DNA from: DAOVVL01 sp965603095
GTDB lineage: Bacteria > Pseudomonadota > Alphaproteobacteria > Rhodospirillales > Magnetovibrionaceae
Direction: 5' to 3'
Assembly: GCA_965603095.1 (NCBI GenBank)
Contig: CBFDBQ010000002.1
Span: forward strand, 28,401 to 92,400
Length of the DNA stretch: 64,000 bases
Below are positions 1 to 9,086 of the stretch, in pieces. The notes under the pieces are model-generated. The model had not been told where the DNA came from. It ran no database searches and saw only the letters and a list, made by a program, of their open reading frames with translations. Made by a program: the position numbers and the translations under genes. Positions within the stretch are counted from its first letter, which is position 1, and the number at the start of each line of letters is the position of its first letter.

Positions 1-169
1 ATGCAACCCGGGCCAGAGATGATATTTCCCGATGACGTTCAACAAAGCGTTTAGCAGCATCGTCGGTGGCGAGCCTTTCTTCAACTTCGCGGGCGGTAAC
101 GCTGTCTAGTTCACCATCCACATAAGCAATAAGAGTAGCTTCATCCATTGTCATATTTTCATTTTTCAT
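1..169 (-). CDS. Anti-sigma factor, N-terminal part (cut by window edge)
   Basis: Reading leftwards from an ATG at 169, the first 56 codons are open and run off the window. The N-terminus has the short helical block MDEATLIAYVDGELD, typical of membrane or zinc-binding anti-sigma proteins. The ATG overlaps the TGA of the upstream ECF sigma gene (ATGA), the classic translationally coupled sigma/anti-sigma layout. No Cys residue of a ZAS zinc motif is visible in the fragment, and the transmembrane part, if any, lies outside. Role inferred from position: it should sequester the sigma factor encoded at 166-720. Confidence 0.75.
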   Translation of the reverse strand, partial: MKNENMTMDEATLIAYVDGELDSVTAREVEERLATDDAAKRFVERHREISSLARVA

Positions 170-720
170 TGTTTTGTACCTTTCTCTAGGCGGGAAATAT
201 TAAAATTCATTTCGCCAGGTCCTGCATCTTCAGGAAAACTCATCATGTGTACCAGTGCGTTTCTTCCGCGAACCAATCTGCTGGTAAGTGTTCCCATTGG
301 TATTCCTAATGTTTCCGCTGCTTCCTTGTATGAAAGCCCTTCTACCGAAACCAACATAATTACTGAACGCTGTTCTTCCGGTAGATTAAATATTGCATGG
401 CGTACCGCATCTAGCGTGTTGCGTGCCTCAATAGCCCGTTCACCGTCATGTGAGCTTTCGCTGTAATTTTCAACAACTTCAAGGAACCGATCATTTCGCT
501 TTCTGCCTCTAATCATGTCAATGTGGGTGGTTTGAATAATTCTAAACACCCAACTATCAAGCCTAGTTCCAGGCTCCCATTGGTCTATGCGTGATACTGC
601 CTTTTCCAGAGCTGATTGGACTAAGTCGTCGGCATCTCCCGGATTGCGGGTAAGCCCCAAGGCAAAACGCCTGAAACGGGGTAAAAGTGCCAATAATTCT
701 TTTTCTATACGATCGTCCAA
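166..720 (-). CDS. ECF-type RNA polymerase sigma factor
   Basis: 184 residues with the two-domain ECF layout. Sigma region 2 spans about residues 10-75 (PGDADDLVQSALEKA, then RLDSWVFRI). Region 4 spans about 110-165 (LPEEQRSVIMLVSVEGLSYKEAAETL followed by a helix-turn-helix with TLTSRLVRGR). The start is read as TTG at 720 because no ATG lies near the start of region 2; an AGG about 11 bases upstream is a weak ribosome site. It is coupled by a 4-base overlap to the anti-sigma gene downstream. It diverges from the exported Asp/Gly-rich gene at 983, a plausible target. No PhyR or NepR gene is present, so it need not be the general stress sigma EcfG. Confidence 0.9.
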   Translation of the reverse strand: MDDRIEKELLALLPRFRRFALGLTRNPGDADDLVQSALEKAVSRIDQWEPGTRLDSWVFRIIQTTHIDMIRGRKRNDRFLEVVENYSESSHDGERAIEARNTLDAVRHAIFNLPEEQRSVIMLVSVEGLSYKEAAETLGIPMGTLTSRLVRGRNALVHMMSFPEDAGPGEMNFNISRLEKGTKQ

Positions 721-903
721 AACTTAAAGTACCTAAATCCTGTTTAAACTTACCTAAGTATTTGTTTTATATAGCATATTACTATTAAATGGGCTAGAAA
801 ACCATATTTGTTAATTGCCTTTTGTATTGATACAACGCCCCACTGAGGCATTATCATCCATCATTTAAGGTTTTTTTTTATTTTTTTATAAAATTATGGA
901 TTA

Positions 904-923
904 AACGACCTTTCTAGGGCGTT
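904..923. promoter_or_regulatory. Imperfect inverted repeat between divergent sigma and Asp/Gly-rich genes
   Basis: AACGACC and GGGCGTT flank a 6-base spacer (one mismatch). An additional CAACGCCC at about 834-841 is the reverse complement of GGGCGTTG at 917-924. The pair sits in the 262-base divergent intergenic region, which otherwise holds only AT-rich sequence. It could be an operator or part of an ECF promoter. No GGAAC-type -35 element was found. Confidence 0.3.
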
Positions 924-982
924 GTTTCGTTGATAGGCACCATTAAGTGCCAAGAATGTGCTGAAATTAAAGGATTTTGATT

Positions 983-1636
983 ATGACTATTGTTAATAAT
1001 GAATTTTTGAATACCCGTGATGCGGTGCGAAAACTTGCATTAATTACTTCTGTAAGCGCTCTAGCTTTGGCCTTTGTAATGAGCCCGGTACATATAAATT
1101 CCGACGGTATTGGCCTTGGCCCCACCAAAGCCATGGCTGACGACGACAGCAAAGACGACAAAGACGGCAAAGACAGCGGCGATGATGGCGATGATGATGA
1201 CGGCGGCGATGATGACGGCGGCGATGATGATGGCGGCGATGATGGCGGCGATGATGATGGCGATGATGATGATGGCGGCGATGATGATGGCGATGATGAT
1301 GGCGATGACGGCGAAGATGGCGATGATTCTGACTTTGATGAAAACGACGATGAAAACGATGACGCCAACGATGATGACAATGACGATGATGGCGGAAATG
1401 CAGGCACAGTAACTGGCGGCGGTGCAGTAGTAGCTCCAGTTGTACTAGGTGGTGACACTGGTGGTGGCGGTAATGGTGGCGGTAATGGCGGTAATGGCGG
1501 CGTATTGGGAACAATCAGTGACCTAATCCAAGTTGATCCCGCAGCGGTGACAGGACTAGTGGGTGATTGGACAATTCCACCAGCTCCAACAACCCCACCA
1601 GCTCCAACAACCACACCAACTACTCCATTACCATAA
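983..1636 (+). CDS. Exported Asp/Gly-repeat protein
   Basis: About 217 residues. The chosen ATG at 983 follows AAAGGA by eight bases; the in-frame TTG at 977 overlaps the spacer and is unlikely. A signal peptide (KLALITSVSALALAF) probably ends near KAMA-DDD. Residues about 50-135 are an almost pure D/G/N tract built of GATGAT and GGCGGC codons, then a Gly-rich stretch (GGGGNGGGNGG) and a Pro/Thr-rich tail (TTPPAPTTTPTTP). The composition suggests a secreted or surface acidic, possibly Ca2+-binding polymer; no catalytic fold is visible. It diverges from the ECF sigma operon and ends at a good terminator. The biased opposite strand yields a Ser/Pro-rich open frame that is an artefact. Confidence 0.7.
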   Translation: MTIVNNEFLNTRDAVRKLALITSVSALALAFVMSPVHINSDGIGLGPTKAMADDDSKDDKDGKDSGDDGDDDDGGDDDGGDDDGGDDGGDDDGDDDDGGDDDGDDDGDDGEDGDDSDFDENDDENDDANDDDNDDDGGNAGTVTGGGAVVAPVVLGGDTGGGGNGGGNGGNGGVLGTISDLIQVDPAAVTGLVGDWTIPPAPTTPPAPTTTPTTPLP

Positions 1637-1680
1637 TTTAAAAGGCCAGGTTTCAGCACTTATGGCCTAAATGACCTTAT

Positions 1681-1722
1681 CCCCCGATTGTTGGCTCTAG
1701 CCGATGGTCGGGGGTTTATTTT
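1681..1722 (+). terminator. Rho-independent terminator of the Asp/Gly-rich gene
   Basis: CCCCCGA at 1681-1687 pairs with TCGGGGG at 1708-1714, with an inner GGCT/AGCC pairing, followed by TTTATTTTG. Confidence 0.8.
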
Positions 1723-1818
1723 GTGTTTAGTATATTGTGCCTGCAGGTAGTATGAGGCTGAATACATAAAAATTGTTATGACATTGGTCATATATAAGAA
1801 TTAGGAGATCATTGCGGC

Positions 1819-4800
1819 GTGGGTAAGAAGATTGTCATTGGGGTGTTGGGTCTAGTTGTTATTATTTTATTCGGGGCTTTTTTGGCTCCGCATTTTATTA
1901 ATTGGAATAAGTATAAAACAGATATTGCCGCAGAGGTAAAATCAGCCACCGGACGTGATATTTTTATTGGTGGTGATTTAAATGTGCGCCTACTACCAAC
2001 CCCGGCACTTACGGTAAATAATTTTTCCATTGCCAACGTTGCAGGCGCCATTAATCCTGAAATGGTAAAACTAGATGCGTTGCAAGTGCGCGTTGCCTTG
2101 TTGCCGTTATTAAGCGGTGAATTGCAGGTAGAACGAATACTTTTAAAAAATCCTGTAATAAACATTGAAAAATTATCAGATGGTAGTGCCAGTTGGGATT
2201 TTAATGCATTACCAACAAAACAATCATCTGCAACTATCACCAAGGGTGATGAGAAAGATAATGCTTCAACCACCAGCGCAGACATACGATTAGATCATTT
2301 TGAAATTTCTAATGCGACGGTTGTTTACCTTGATTCAAGCGCGCCTAAGCCGTTAGCGCAAAAAATTGAAAACTTAGATGCCTCTCTTCGCGCTGATTCC
2401 ATTTCAGGCCCGTTTGCAGGCAAGGGAAGCGCACGCTTTCTTGGGGTGCCAATTTCGTTTGACGTATCTTCAGGCTCGGTAATTGAAGGGCGAACTGTTC
2501 CGATTAATCTTTCATTGTTTGCGCCCGGTGAAAGCAGAATAAATGTTTCCGGTGCGCTTATTGGTATGGAAGATAATCCGCATTACAAGGGTAAGGCAGA
2601 AATACACAGCTCCAATCTATCGGAATTGGTTAATGCATTAGCCCGCAATAGCGTTGCGCCCATCCAGTTGTCGGCGCCGTTTTCTCTTACAGCCATGATT
2701 GATGCCTCTGCCACCCAAGCCAAATTGGAAGAATTAGAAATTTCCATTGGCGAAAAAGACGAAAATAGGTTTGCAGGCACGCTGTTTCTTGGAATAGAAG
2801 GCGGAATTCAATTTGCCCTAGATCTTAAAGCTGGAAAAATAAATATCGACCAATTATTAAAAATGGGCGGCAAGCGGCAGGCAGAAAATAATGAATTAAA
2901 ATTAAGCAATTCTCCACCAGATGCGACGTCAGGTTCAGGTTCAGATTCAGGCAAAGCAAAGGATGCTTTTGAATTGCCAACAAATATAAGCGGAAAAGCA
3001 TCACTAAAAATTGCCCAAATGATATTAAAGGGCAGCAATCTTAGCGATATTCAATTTAAATCAAACATTGCAAACGGTGTAATAGCCATTGAGCAAATTT
3101 CAGCTGAGCTCCCGGGTGTTACCGGGGTAAATATTGATGGCAATGCCCGGGCCATGAACGGTGCCTTGGTTTTTGATGGCAAGGCCAGTGTAATTTCAAG
3201 TAAGCCTCAAGAGTTTGCCAGCTGGATGGGATTGCCTGTTAACGATGGGGTAATTAATCGTGTTCGCCAAGTTTCTTACAACAGCAACGTCTCGCTTAAT
3301 TCTGAATTGCTTTCCCTTTCAGCCATAGATATTTCCATAGATAGGTCGCGAATTACCGGAGGGGTTAGCATTGCACTGAATAAGCGCCCGTCATTTGGTG
3401 CTAATTTGAATATTGATTCCATTAATCTTGATTCATATTTGAAAAAAACTGCCAACGCACCTTCGGCAGTAGAAAAAAAATCTAAAACCCAAAGCACAAC
3501 TGCAATAGCTGATGCAGCATCTGCATGGTCTGCCCTTCGCGCCCTTAACGGTTTTGATGCAAATGCAAAACTAAAGATTGGCTCTCTTACAGGGGGCGGT
3601 AATGTTTATAAAAATCTTAGTCTTGACGGAACGCTTTATGCAGGCACGCTTGAAATTCGCGATGCTCGCCTAGGCTCGTTTGCCGGATCGTCCGGTGCGA
3701 TGAAGGGTAAAATTAACGGCTTTGGTGGTGTGCCGGAAATGACCAATGTTTCGCTTTCATTAGCAACCAATGACGTGGCCGCTTTGTCACGCAGGTTAGG
3801 GGTGAACTCGGTTTCGGCAAGCATTGGCGCTGTAAAAATTAACGCTAATATCGACGGCTCGCTGTTGAAACCAAAAACTGACGTTTCCATAAAATCCATG
3901 GGTGGTAATATTTCCGCAAATGGAGGGCTTTCACTTTTGCCGTTTAGTTTTGGATTTGACGGTAACGTCGCAGTAAAACATCCAAAACCAACACAAATTT
4001 TTTCCACACTTGGTTTGGCCTATCGTCCCAAAGGGCCGATAAAAGGAATAGATTTAGGATTTGCCGTAAAAACCGATGGCAAAGAACACCAGATAAGCAA
4101 AATATCCGGTACCTTGGACGGCACTACATTGGCAGGTAGCGTTAATGCAACAACCGGCGGCAGCAAAACCAACATATTGGCATCAATGCAAACAGGCGAT
4201 CTTTACATCGAGCACTTCATGCCCGTCGAATATGGCTCAAAATCTGCCGAACGTAAGCGCAAATTAATACCGGGTGTTGTTTTGGCATCATGGAACCAGC
4301 AGAGCCGGCCAGTTGAAACTGCTCAAGCTCCACCACGCGCCAACAAGCGCTGGTCGCGGGATGACATCGGCCTTTCATTTTTACAAACCATCAATGCCGA
4401 TGTAACGCTTACATCAAGTTCAGTTTTTTATGGAAAACATAAACTGAGCAATGCAGATATTCACGCCACGGTAAAAGACGGGGTGCTGTTGGCAGACCGC
4501 ATTAATGCCGTTGCTTATGGCGGCCCGGTTAAGGGGACGGCCGTGGTTAGCGCCAGCGGCAAACCGACCATGGACGCCAAAATTAAAATAAATGGGCTTG
4601 ATGTGGGTGCCGCTTTAATGGCCGCATCAAATCAGTCTGGGGTAAAAGGTGCCCTTGATTTTGATTTGGGTTTTATGGCCAACGGAAAATCTGCGGCAGA
4701 ACTTGTTTCCAGTTTAAGCGGGGCAGGCGGGCTTAATATTTCAAGACTTGATGTTAAGCAGGCGGGCAAGGGCAATGCCCTTTCCGGTATAATTGGTCTG

Positions 4801-5355
4801 GTTGCGGGCATGAACCAGTTTGCCATACCCATGCCCGGGTCTTCGGGTGGCCCTAATAATGGGCTGGCCGAAGTAAAAGTCGGATTTGATATAAAAAACG
4901 GTCTGGCAACATTAGGCCAAGCAACTATTTCCTCAAACATAAGCAACGGCAATGCCAAAGGCACGGTTGATATTGCCGGGTGGGGCATGGATGTTTCTGG
5001 GCTAATGAGCGTGGAAGCAAATTTGATTATAGGTATTTTATCCAAAGGAAAAATTGGTCGCCAAGAAATTCCATTTACATTGAAAGGGGCGCTTGATAAC
5101 CCTAAGGTTAATTTTGGCGTACGTCCGGCAGCTAGGGCTGTAACTAATCCAACTGACCCCAGCCAAGCTCCCGCAGTACAAAAACCCAAAAGCCCGCAAC
5201 AGCTTTTACTTGAGCAGATGTTAGGCGCGCCTAAACAGGCCGCACCCGCACCCGAGCAACAACCCCAACAGCAACCTCAACCCCAACAGCCCCGTCAGGT
5301 AAAACCGGAAGAATTAATAATTCGCGGAATTATGGATGGGCTTTTAAAGCGCTAA
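1819..5355 (+). CDS. AsmA-family inner-membrane/periplasmic protein
   Basis: 1178 residues. One N-terminal membrane helix (IVIGVLGLVVIILFGAFLAP) is followed by the AsmA hallmark (HFINWNKYK, then IAAEVKSATGRDIFIGGDL). The long periplasmic body has repeated beta-rich segments of the AsmA/VPS13-like bridge type and an AsmA C-terminal domain (about 930-1110, with NISRLDVKQAGKGNALSGI and VSGLMSVEANLIIG). The tail is Pro/Gln-rich (about 1140-1165). Family members are linked to outer-membrane phospholipid transport or assembly; the exact substrate here cannot be told. Start is GTG at 1819 after AGGAG at 1803-1807. It stands alone as a transcription unit. Confidence 0.85.
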   Translation: MGKKIVIGVLGLVVIILFGAFLAPHFINWNKYKTDIAAEVKSATGRDIFIGGDLNVRLLPTPALTVNNFSIANVAGAINPEMVKLDALQVRVALLPLLSGELQVERILLKNPVINIEKLSDGSASWDFNALPTKQSSATITKGDEKDNASTTSADIRLDHFEISNATVVYLDSSAPKPLAQKIENLDASLRADSISGPFAGKGSARFLGVPISFDVSSGSVIEGRTVPINLSLFAPGESRINVSGALIGMEDNPHYKGKAEIHSSNLSELVNALARNSVAPIQLSAPFSLTAMIDASATQAKLEELEISIGEKDENRFAGTLFLGIEGGIQFALDLKAGKINIDQLLKMGGKRQAENNELKLSNSPPDATSGSGSDSGKAKDAFELPTNISGKASLKIAQMILKGSNLSDIQFKSNIANGVIAIEQISAELPGVTGVNIDGNARAMNGALVFDGKASVISSKPQEFASWMGLPVNDGVINRVRQVSYNSNVSLNSELLSLSAIDISIDRSRITGGVSIALNKRPSFGANLNIDSINLDSYLKKTANAPSAVEKKSKTQSTTAIADAASAWSALRALNGFDANAKLKIGSLTGGGNVYKNLSLDGTLYAGTLEIRDARLGSFAGSSGAMKGKINGFGGVPEMTNVSLSLATNDVAALSRRLGVNSVSASIGAVKINANIDGSLLKPKTDVSIKSMGGNISANGGLSLLPFSFGFDGNVAVKHPKPTQIFSTLGLAYRPKGPIKGIDLGFAVKTDGKEHQISKISGTLDGTTLAGSVNATTGGSKTNILASMQTGDLYIEHFMPVEYGSKSAERKRKLIPGVVLASWNQQSRPVETAQAPPRANKRWSRDDIGLSFLQTINADVTLTSSSVFYGKHKLSNADIHATVKDGVLLADRINAVAYGGPVKGTAVVSASGKPTMDAKIKINGLDVGAALMAASNQSGVKGALDFDLGFMANGKSAAELVSSLSGAGGLNISRLDVKQAGKGNALSGIIGLVAGMNQFAIPMPGSSGGPNNGLAEVKVGFDIKNGLATLGQATISSNISNGNAKGTVDIAGWGMDVSGLMSVEANLIIGILSKGKIGRQEIPFTLKGALDNPKVNFGVRPAARAVTNPTDPSQAPAVQKPKSPQQLLLEQMLGAPKQAAPAPEQQPQQQPQPQQPRQVKPEELIIRGIMDGLLKR

Positions 5356-5364
5356 ATAATAGGG

Positions 5365-5565
5365 CTATTTTTTTGCCAGTTCTGCCAATACAAAAAGCCT
5401 GATGGCGCTGGAAAGCCCACCCGAACGGCCATGGTCAATTTTTTGAATAAGCGCATTTAACGAAATATTTTTGACACCGGCAATTTTCTTTAATTCAGAC
5501 CAGAACGCATTTTCAACCGAAACGCTGGTGGCGTGCCCATCGATAAGAATGGAACGCTTTTTCAT
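5365..5565 (-). CDS. RHH_4 ribbon-helix-helix protein
   Basis: 66 residues beginning MKKRSILIDGHATSVSVENAFW, the signature of the small alphaproteobacterial RHH_4 family (basic strand, then two helices with SLNALIQKID). It is probably a DNA-binding dimer; targets are unknown. ATG at 5565 is preferred over an in-frame GTG at 5598 because family members start at the MKKR strand and the longer form would overlap the lysE-like gene. Last gene of the leftward run. A paralogue lies at 57248-57559. Confidence 0.75.
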   Translation of the reverse strand: MKKRSILIDGHATSVSVENAFWSELKKIAGVKNISLNALIQKIDHGRSGGLSSAIRLFVLAELAKK

Positions 5566-5582
5566 TTCATATCCGTTAATGT

Positions 5583-6224
5583 TTAATTTGCCTGCCACAG
5601 GTTTTCATACACCATCATTAATGCAATTATTAAAAGCAACATTCCGCTACCACGAGTAACCAGTTTATATGTAATCGGGTTCATCAACCACCTTCTTACG
5701 GCCTCGGCCGCCAATGCTAGCGGTGCCTGCCAAAGGGTGTTTATGATTATAAGGCCCAATCCAAATATTACCATTTGTGCTGGTATGTTGCCCCTGTCGG
5801 CATCGACAAAGTTTGGTAGCAGGGCAAGAAACAATAAAATTACTTTAGGGTTTAGCACATTACATAAAATTGCATCACGGTATGCCTTGGCCGCACTAAC
5901 CGTTGGTTTGTTGCCGCTAATATCTAGCATTCCAGCATCGCGAAAACCCTGCACCCCAATCCATGCAATATAAATGGCACCAGCCAATGCCACGGCCTTG
6001 AACAAAACCGGGCTGGACGCAATTAAAACAGAAATACCCAAAACCGCTAATGATGTATGCACCACCAATCCAGTTTGCACACCGGCTACGGTTACAAGAC
6101 CAATGCGCGGCCCGGATGAAAGGGTGTTGCGCAATATAATTATGGTATCTGGCCCGGGTGAAAGCACCACAGCCGAAACCGTAAGCAAGTATGCGCCGAA
6201 GGTTGATATATCTATTGGAAACAT
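5583..6224 (-). CDS. LysE/RhtB-family amino-acid exporter
   Basis: 213 residues, almost entirely hydrophobic with about six membrane segments. It has the N-terminal LysE family block (LSPGPDTIIILRNTLSSGPRIGLVTVAGVQTG) and the NPKVILLFLALLPNFVD motif. The family exports amino acids or homoserine lactones by proton antiport across the inner membrane; the substrate cannot be deduced. It lies just downstream of the alpha/beta hydrolase gene on the same strand. Confidence 0.88.
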   Translation of the reverse strand: MFPIDISTFGAYLLTVSAVVLSPGPDTIIILRNTLSSGPRIGLVTVAGVQTGLVVHTSLAVLGISVLIASSPVLFKAVALAGAIYIAWIGVQGFRDAGMLDISGNKPTVSAAKAYRDAILCNVLNPKVILLFLALLPNFVDADRGNIPAQMVIFGLGLIIINTLWQAPLALAAEAVRRWLMNPITYKLVTRGSGMLLLIIALMMVYENLWQAN

Positions 6225-6234
6225 GGGCTATGTA

Positions 6235-6864
6235 TTAAAGCTTGCTGGTAAAGCTGGCAATACCATCAATTGCTTGGGCCCAGTTTTGTTGCTCGCTTCG
6301 GCCAGATTTTTTTCTCGGCTTAAAACCATGATCACCATCTTCTAACCAACAAATTTCAATGGCTGGGGATAATTCATATCCGCTAACATCATCAGCATTG
6401 CCAAGGGTATCGCGGGTTCCTTGGCATATCAGGGTAGGGGTTTTTATGGTTTTAAGGTGGCCAAGGCGTTTATCATCGGCTTCTTTTCCCGCCCCGTGAA
6501 ACGGGTAGCCAAGACAGACTAGGCCGCTGATAAGACCCTTGGCACCGGCTTCATCAGCCACCATGGACGCCATTCGCCCGCCCATTGATTTACCGCCAAT
6601 AACCAGCCCCTCCGCCCCTAGTTCGTTTATTATGCTCATCCACGTTTCAAGCAATATGGGTGCCGGGTTGGGTGGGCGTTTGGACCCACCGGTTCTGCGT
6701 TCAGCCATATAGGGAAATTCAAACCGGGCAATGCGAAAACCATGCCCCGCTAATCCATCTGCAAATGCATTCATAAATGGCGTGTCCATGGGCGCACCTG
6801 CACCGTGGGCCAGGGCGATTGTTATTTTTGAATTTTCCGATCCGGTGAAAAGAATATTGGGCAT
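6235..6864 (-). CDS. Alpha/beta-hydrolase (KANL3/Tex30-like family)
   Basis: 209 residues. The nucleophile elbow is GKSMGGRMAS (Ser), with an Asp in GTRDTLG and a His in DGDHGF completing a likely triad. The N-terminal LAHGAGAPMDTPFM block is typical of the Tex30/KANL3-type dienelactone-hydrolase-like family. The substrate is unknown. Its ATG overlaps the stop of the fumarase gene (TAATG), so the two are translationally coupled. Confidence 0.8.
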   Translation of the reverse strand: MPNILFTGSENSKITIALAHGAGAPMDTPFMNAFADGLAGHGFRIARFEFPYMAERRTGGSKRPPNPAPILLETWMSIINELGAEGLVIGGKSMGGRMASMVADEAGAKGLISGLVCLGYPFHGAGKEADDKRLGHLKTIKTPTLICQGTRDTLGNADDVSGYELSPAIEICWLEDGDHGFKPRKKSGRSEQQNWAQAIDGIASFTSKL

Positions 6865-8480
6865 TACATTTTAAAATCGGCAAAGAAATCATTGCCTTTG
6901 TCGTCCATAACAATGAATGCCGGGAAATTTTCAATTTCAATTTTCCAAATAGCCTCCATACCCATTTCTGAATATTCAAGGCACTCAACCTTTTTAATTG
7001 ATTGTGCCGCAAGTTCGGCCGCCACCCCACCGATGCTTCCTAAATAAAAGCCGCCATATTTTTTGCAAGCTTCACGCACAGCTGGTGAGCGATTGCCCTT
7101 GGCCAGCATCACCATTGAACCACCGGCTTTTTGAAATTCTTCAACGTAGCCGTCCATCCGCCCGGCGGTGGTTGGGCCAAATGAACCAGACGCCATACCA
7201 TCGGGGGTTTTGGCAGGGCCAGCATAATAAACCGCATGGTCTTTAAAATATTGTGGCAGGTCTTCTCCCGCATCCAAACGCTCTTTTAATTTGGCGTGCG
7301 CCATATCTCGGGCAACAATTAATGTCCCGGTTAGCGATAATCGGGTTTTTATGGGGTGCTTTGAAAGCTCGGCCCTGATATGGCCCATGGGCTGGGAAAG
7401 GTCTATTTCAACCACATCTCCGGAAAGGTGCTCACCGCCTACCTCGGGCAGGTATTTGGCCGGATCTGCTTCAAGGTTTTCAAGAAATAATCCTTCAGGC
7501 GTGGCCTTGGCCATTATTTGCCTATCGGCAGAACACGAAACCCCTATACCAACCGGGCAAGATGCCCCGTGGCGGGGCAGGCGCACAACCCGAATGTCGT
7601 GACAGAAATATTTACCACCAAACTGCGCGCCAATTCCAAAGTTTTGCGTCATTTCTAGAACTTGGGCTTCAAGTTCCAAATCGCGAAAGGCGCGGCCATG
7701 TTTATCGCCACTGGTTGGCAAGTTATCCAGATAATGGCTCGATGCCAGCTTGACGGTTTTTAATGTCATCTCAGCAGACAACCCGCCAATAACAATGGCC
7801 ATATGATAGGGCGGGCAGGCGCTGGTTCCTATTTTTGGCAATTCAGTTTCAAGAAATTCTTTTAATGATTTTGGGTTTAATAACGCCTTGGTTTTTTGAA
7901 ACAGAAACGTTTTATTGGCGCTGCCACCGCCTTTGGCCATGAACATTAGTTTGTATTCATTACCGCTTGTAGCAACCATATCAATTTGTGCCGGTAGGTT
8001 GTTGCCGGTACCTATTTCGTTATACATATCCAGTGGTGCCATTTGGCTATAACGCAGATTATTTTCGGCGTAGGCTTTCTCTATTCCATTTGAAAGTGCG
8101 GCTTCATCTTCGCCACCGGTCCAGACTTGCTCACCTTTTTTTCCATAAACAATTGCGGTGCCGGTGTCTTGGCACATGGGTAAAACCCCACCTGCGGCAA
8201 CACAGGCATTTTTCAGCATTTCCATGGCGACAAAGCGGTCGTTATCGGACGATTGTTCATCGTCTAAAATAAGACGCAGTTGGGCCAGATGCGCTGGGCG
8301 CAACAGGTGCGAGGTTTCGCGCATGGCGACGGCGGCCAATTCGCTCAATCCTTCGGGTTCAATTTTAAGAAATGTTCGACCATCAACCTCAACTGTTGAA
8401 ACGTGGTCGGATGTTAGCAACCGATATTCGGTTTCATCTTGGGCAAGTGAGAAAATATCGTTAAAGGCAGATTTGCTCAT
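6864..8480 (-). CDS. Fumarate hydratase, class I (4Fe-4S)
   Basis: 538 residues, the single-chain class I (FumA/FumB type) layout in which the alpha and beta halves are fused. Seen: MCQDTGTAIVYGKKGEQVWTGG and GGGSANKTFLFQ in the N-terminal half, SACPPYHMAIVIGGLSAE, then the C-terminal swivel half with GPTTAGRMD and MVMLAKGNRSPAV. It hydrates fumarate to malate in the TCA cycle using an oxygen-sensitive Fe-S cluster. It starts two bases after the sspB stop, so it is probably in one operon with sspB. Confidence 0.95.
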   Translation of the reverse strand: MSKSAFNDIFSLAQDETEYRLLTSDHVSTVEVDGRTFLKIEPEGLSELAAVAMRETSHLLRPAHLAQLRLILDDEQSSDNDRFVAMEMLKNACVAAGGVLPMCQDTGTAIVYGKKGEQVWTGGEDEAALSNGIEKAYAENNLRYSQMAPLDMYNEIGTGNNLPAQIDMVATSGNEYKLMFMAKGGGSANKTFLFQKTKALLNPKSLKEFLETELPKIGTSACPPYHMAIVIGGLSAEMTLKTVKLASSHYLDNLPTSGDKHGRAFRDLELEAQVLEMTQNFGIGAQFGGKYFCHDIRVVRLPRHGASCPVGIGVSCSADRQIMAKATPEGLFLENLEADPAKYLPEVGGEHLSGDVVEIDLSQPMGHIRAELSKHPIKTRLSLTGTLIVARDMAHAKLKERLDAGEDLPQYFKDHAVYYAGPAKTPDGMASGSFGPTTAGRMDGYVEEFQKAGGSMVMLAKGNRSPAVREACKKYGGFYLGSIGGVAAELAAQSIKKVECLEYSEMGMEAIWKIEIENFPAFIVMDDKGNDFFADFKM

Positions 8481-8482
8481 TT

Positions 8483-9052
8483 TTATTTTTTTCTAAATGC
8501 GTCAAGGGTGATTACTTCACCGGACTTGGTATCGTCTTTCTTGTCTTTTTCTGAAACATTGTTGTTTTCAGAAAAGCTTGCGCCTTCAAATTCCATTACC
8601 TCTGAATCCGTAGACATGTCGATTGAATCAAGGTCGTATTCTTCATCGTCGCCATCAAGCGGTAGCATTTTAAGCTGCAATGCAAAACTGACCGACGGAT
8701 CGGAAAAAGAAATTACCGATGCGTATGGAATTTCAAGCCGTTCTTTTTTGCCACCAAAGCTAAGGGTGATACCGAAGCCATTCTCATCAACCGTCAGGTC
8801 ATCATATTGGTGCTGCATGACGATGGTCATTTCATCTGGATGTTGGGCTAGAAGGCGTTCAGGTATAACAACGCTAGGCTCTTGCGTGAGGAAAGAAATG
8901 TAAAAATGATGGTCTCCGGGAAGGCCATTTTTGGAAACATGGTCAAGCGCATTATTAATTACCCGACGAAGGGCCGCCTCTACCCATATGTCGTAACGCA
9001 GTTCGTCGTCATTATTATTTCCTTCATTATTTCCATCATTTCCGTTGGTCAT
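8483..9052 (-). CDS. sspB: SspB, ClpXP adaptor for ssrA-tagged proteins
   Basis: 189 residues. The N-terminal two-thirds carry the alpha-type SspB fold (LRYDIWVEAALRRVINNAL, HHFYISFLT, then IVMQHQYDDLTVDENGFGITLSFGGKKERLEIPYASVISFSDPSVSF). An acidic, disordered linker follows (about 130-175), ending in the short basic peptide ITLDAFRKK, the usual ClpX-binding tail. It captures tmRNA-tagged proteins and hands them to ClpXP. The tmRNA gene itself lies immediately upstream on the same strand, joining the tag and the tag reader in one locus. ATG at 9052 follows AGGAC. Confidence 0.92.
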   Translation of the reverse strand: MTNGNDGNNEGNNNDDELRYDIWVEAALRRVINNALDHVSKNGLPGDHHFYISFLTQEPSVVIPERLLAQHPDEMTIVMQHQYDDLTVDENGFGITLSFGGKKERLEIPYASVISFSDPSVSFALQLKMLPLDGDDEEYDLDSIDMSTDSEVMEFEGASFSENNNVSEKDKKDDTKSGEVITLDAFRKK

Positions 9053-9086
9053 TTTTTGTTTGTCCTATTGGCCTTTAGAATTAAGT

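Noticed and set aside
721..982. EcfG-type general stress promoter (GGAAC-N16-CGTT)
   Set aside because: No GGAAC box was found on either strand in this interval, and no phyR/nepR genes are present.
967..1659. Long minus-strand open frame rich in Ser and Pro opposite the Asp/Gly gene
   Set aside because: It is the mirror of GAT/GGC codon repeats. It has no ribosome site, and its composition is fully explained by the plus-strand gene, which has a signal peptide, ribosome site and terminator.
6719..7030. Other-frame open reading frames inside fumarase, IlvB, LeuA, MreB and CobT genes
   Set aside because: They are shadows of well-supported genes, without ribosome sites or recognisable products.
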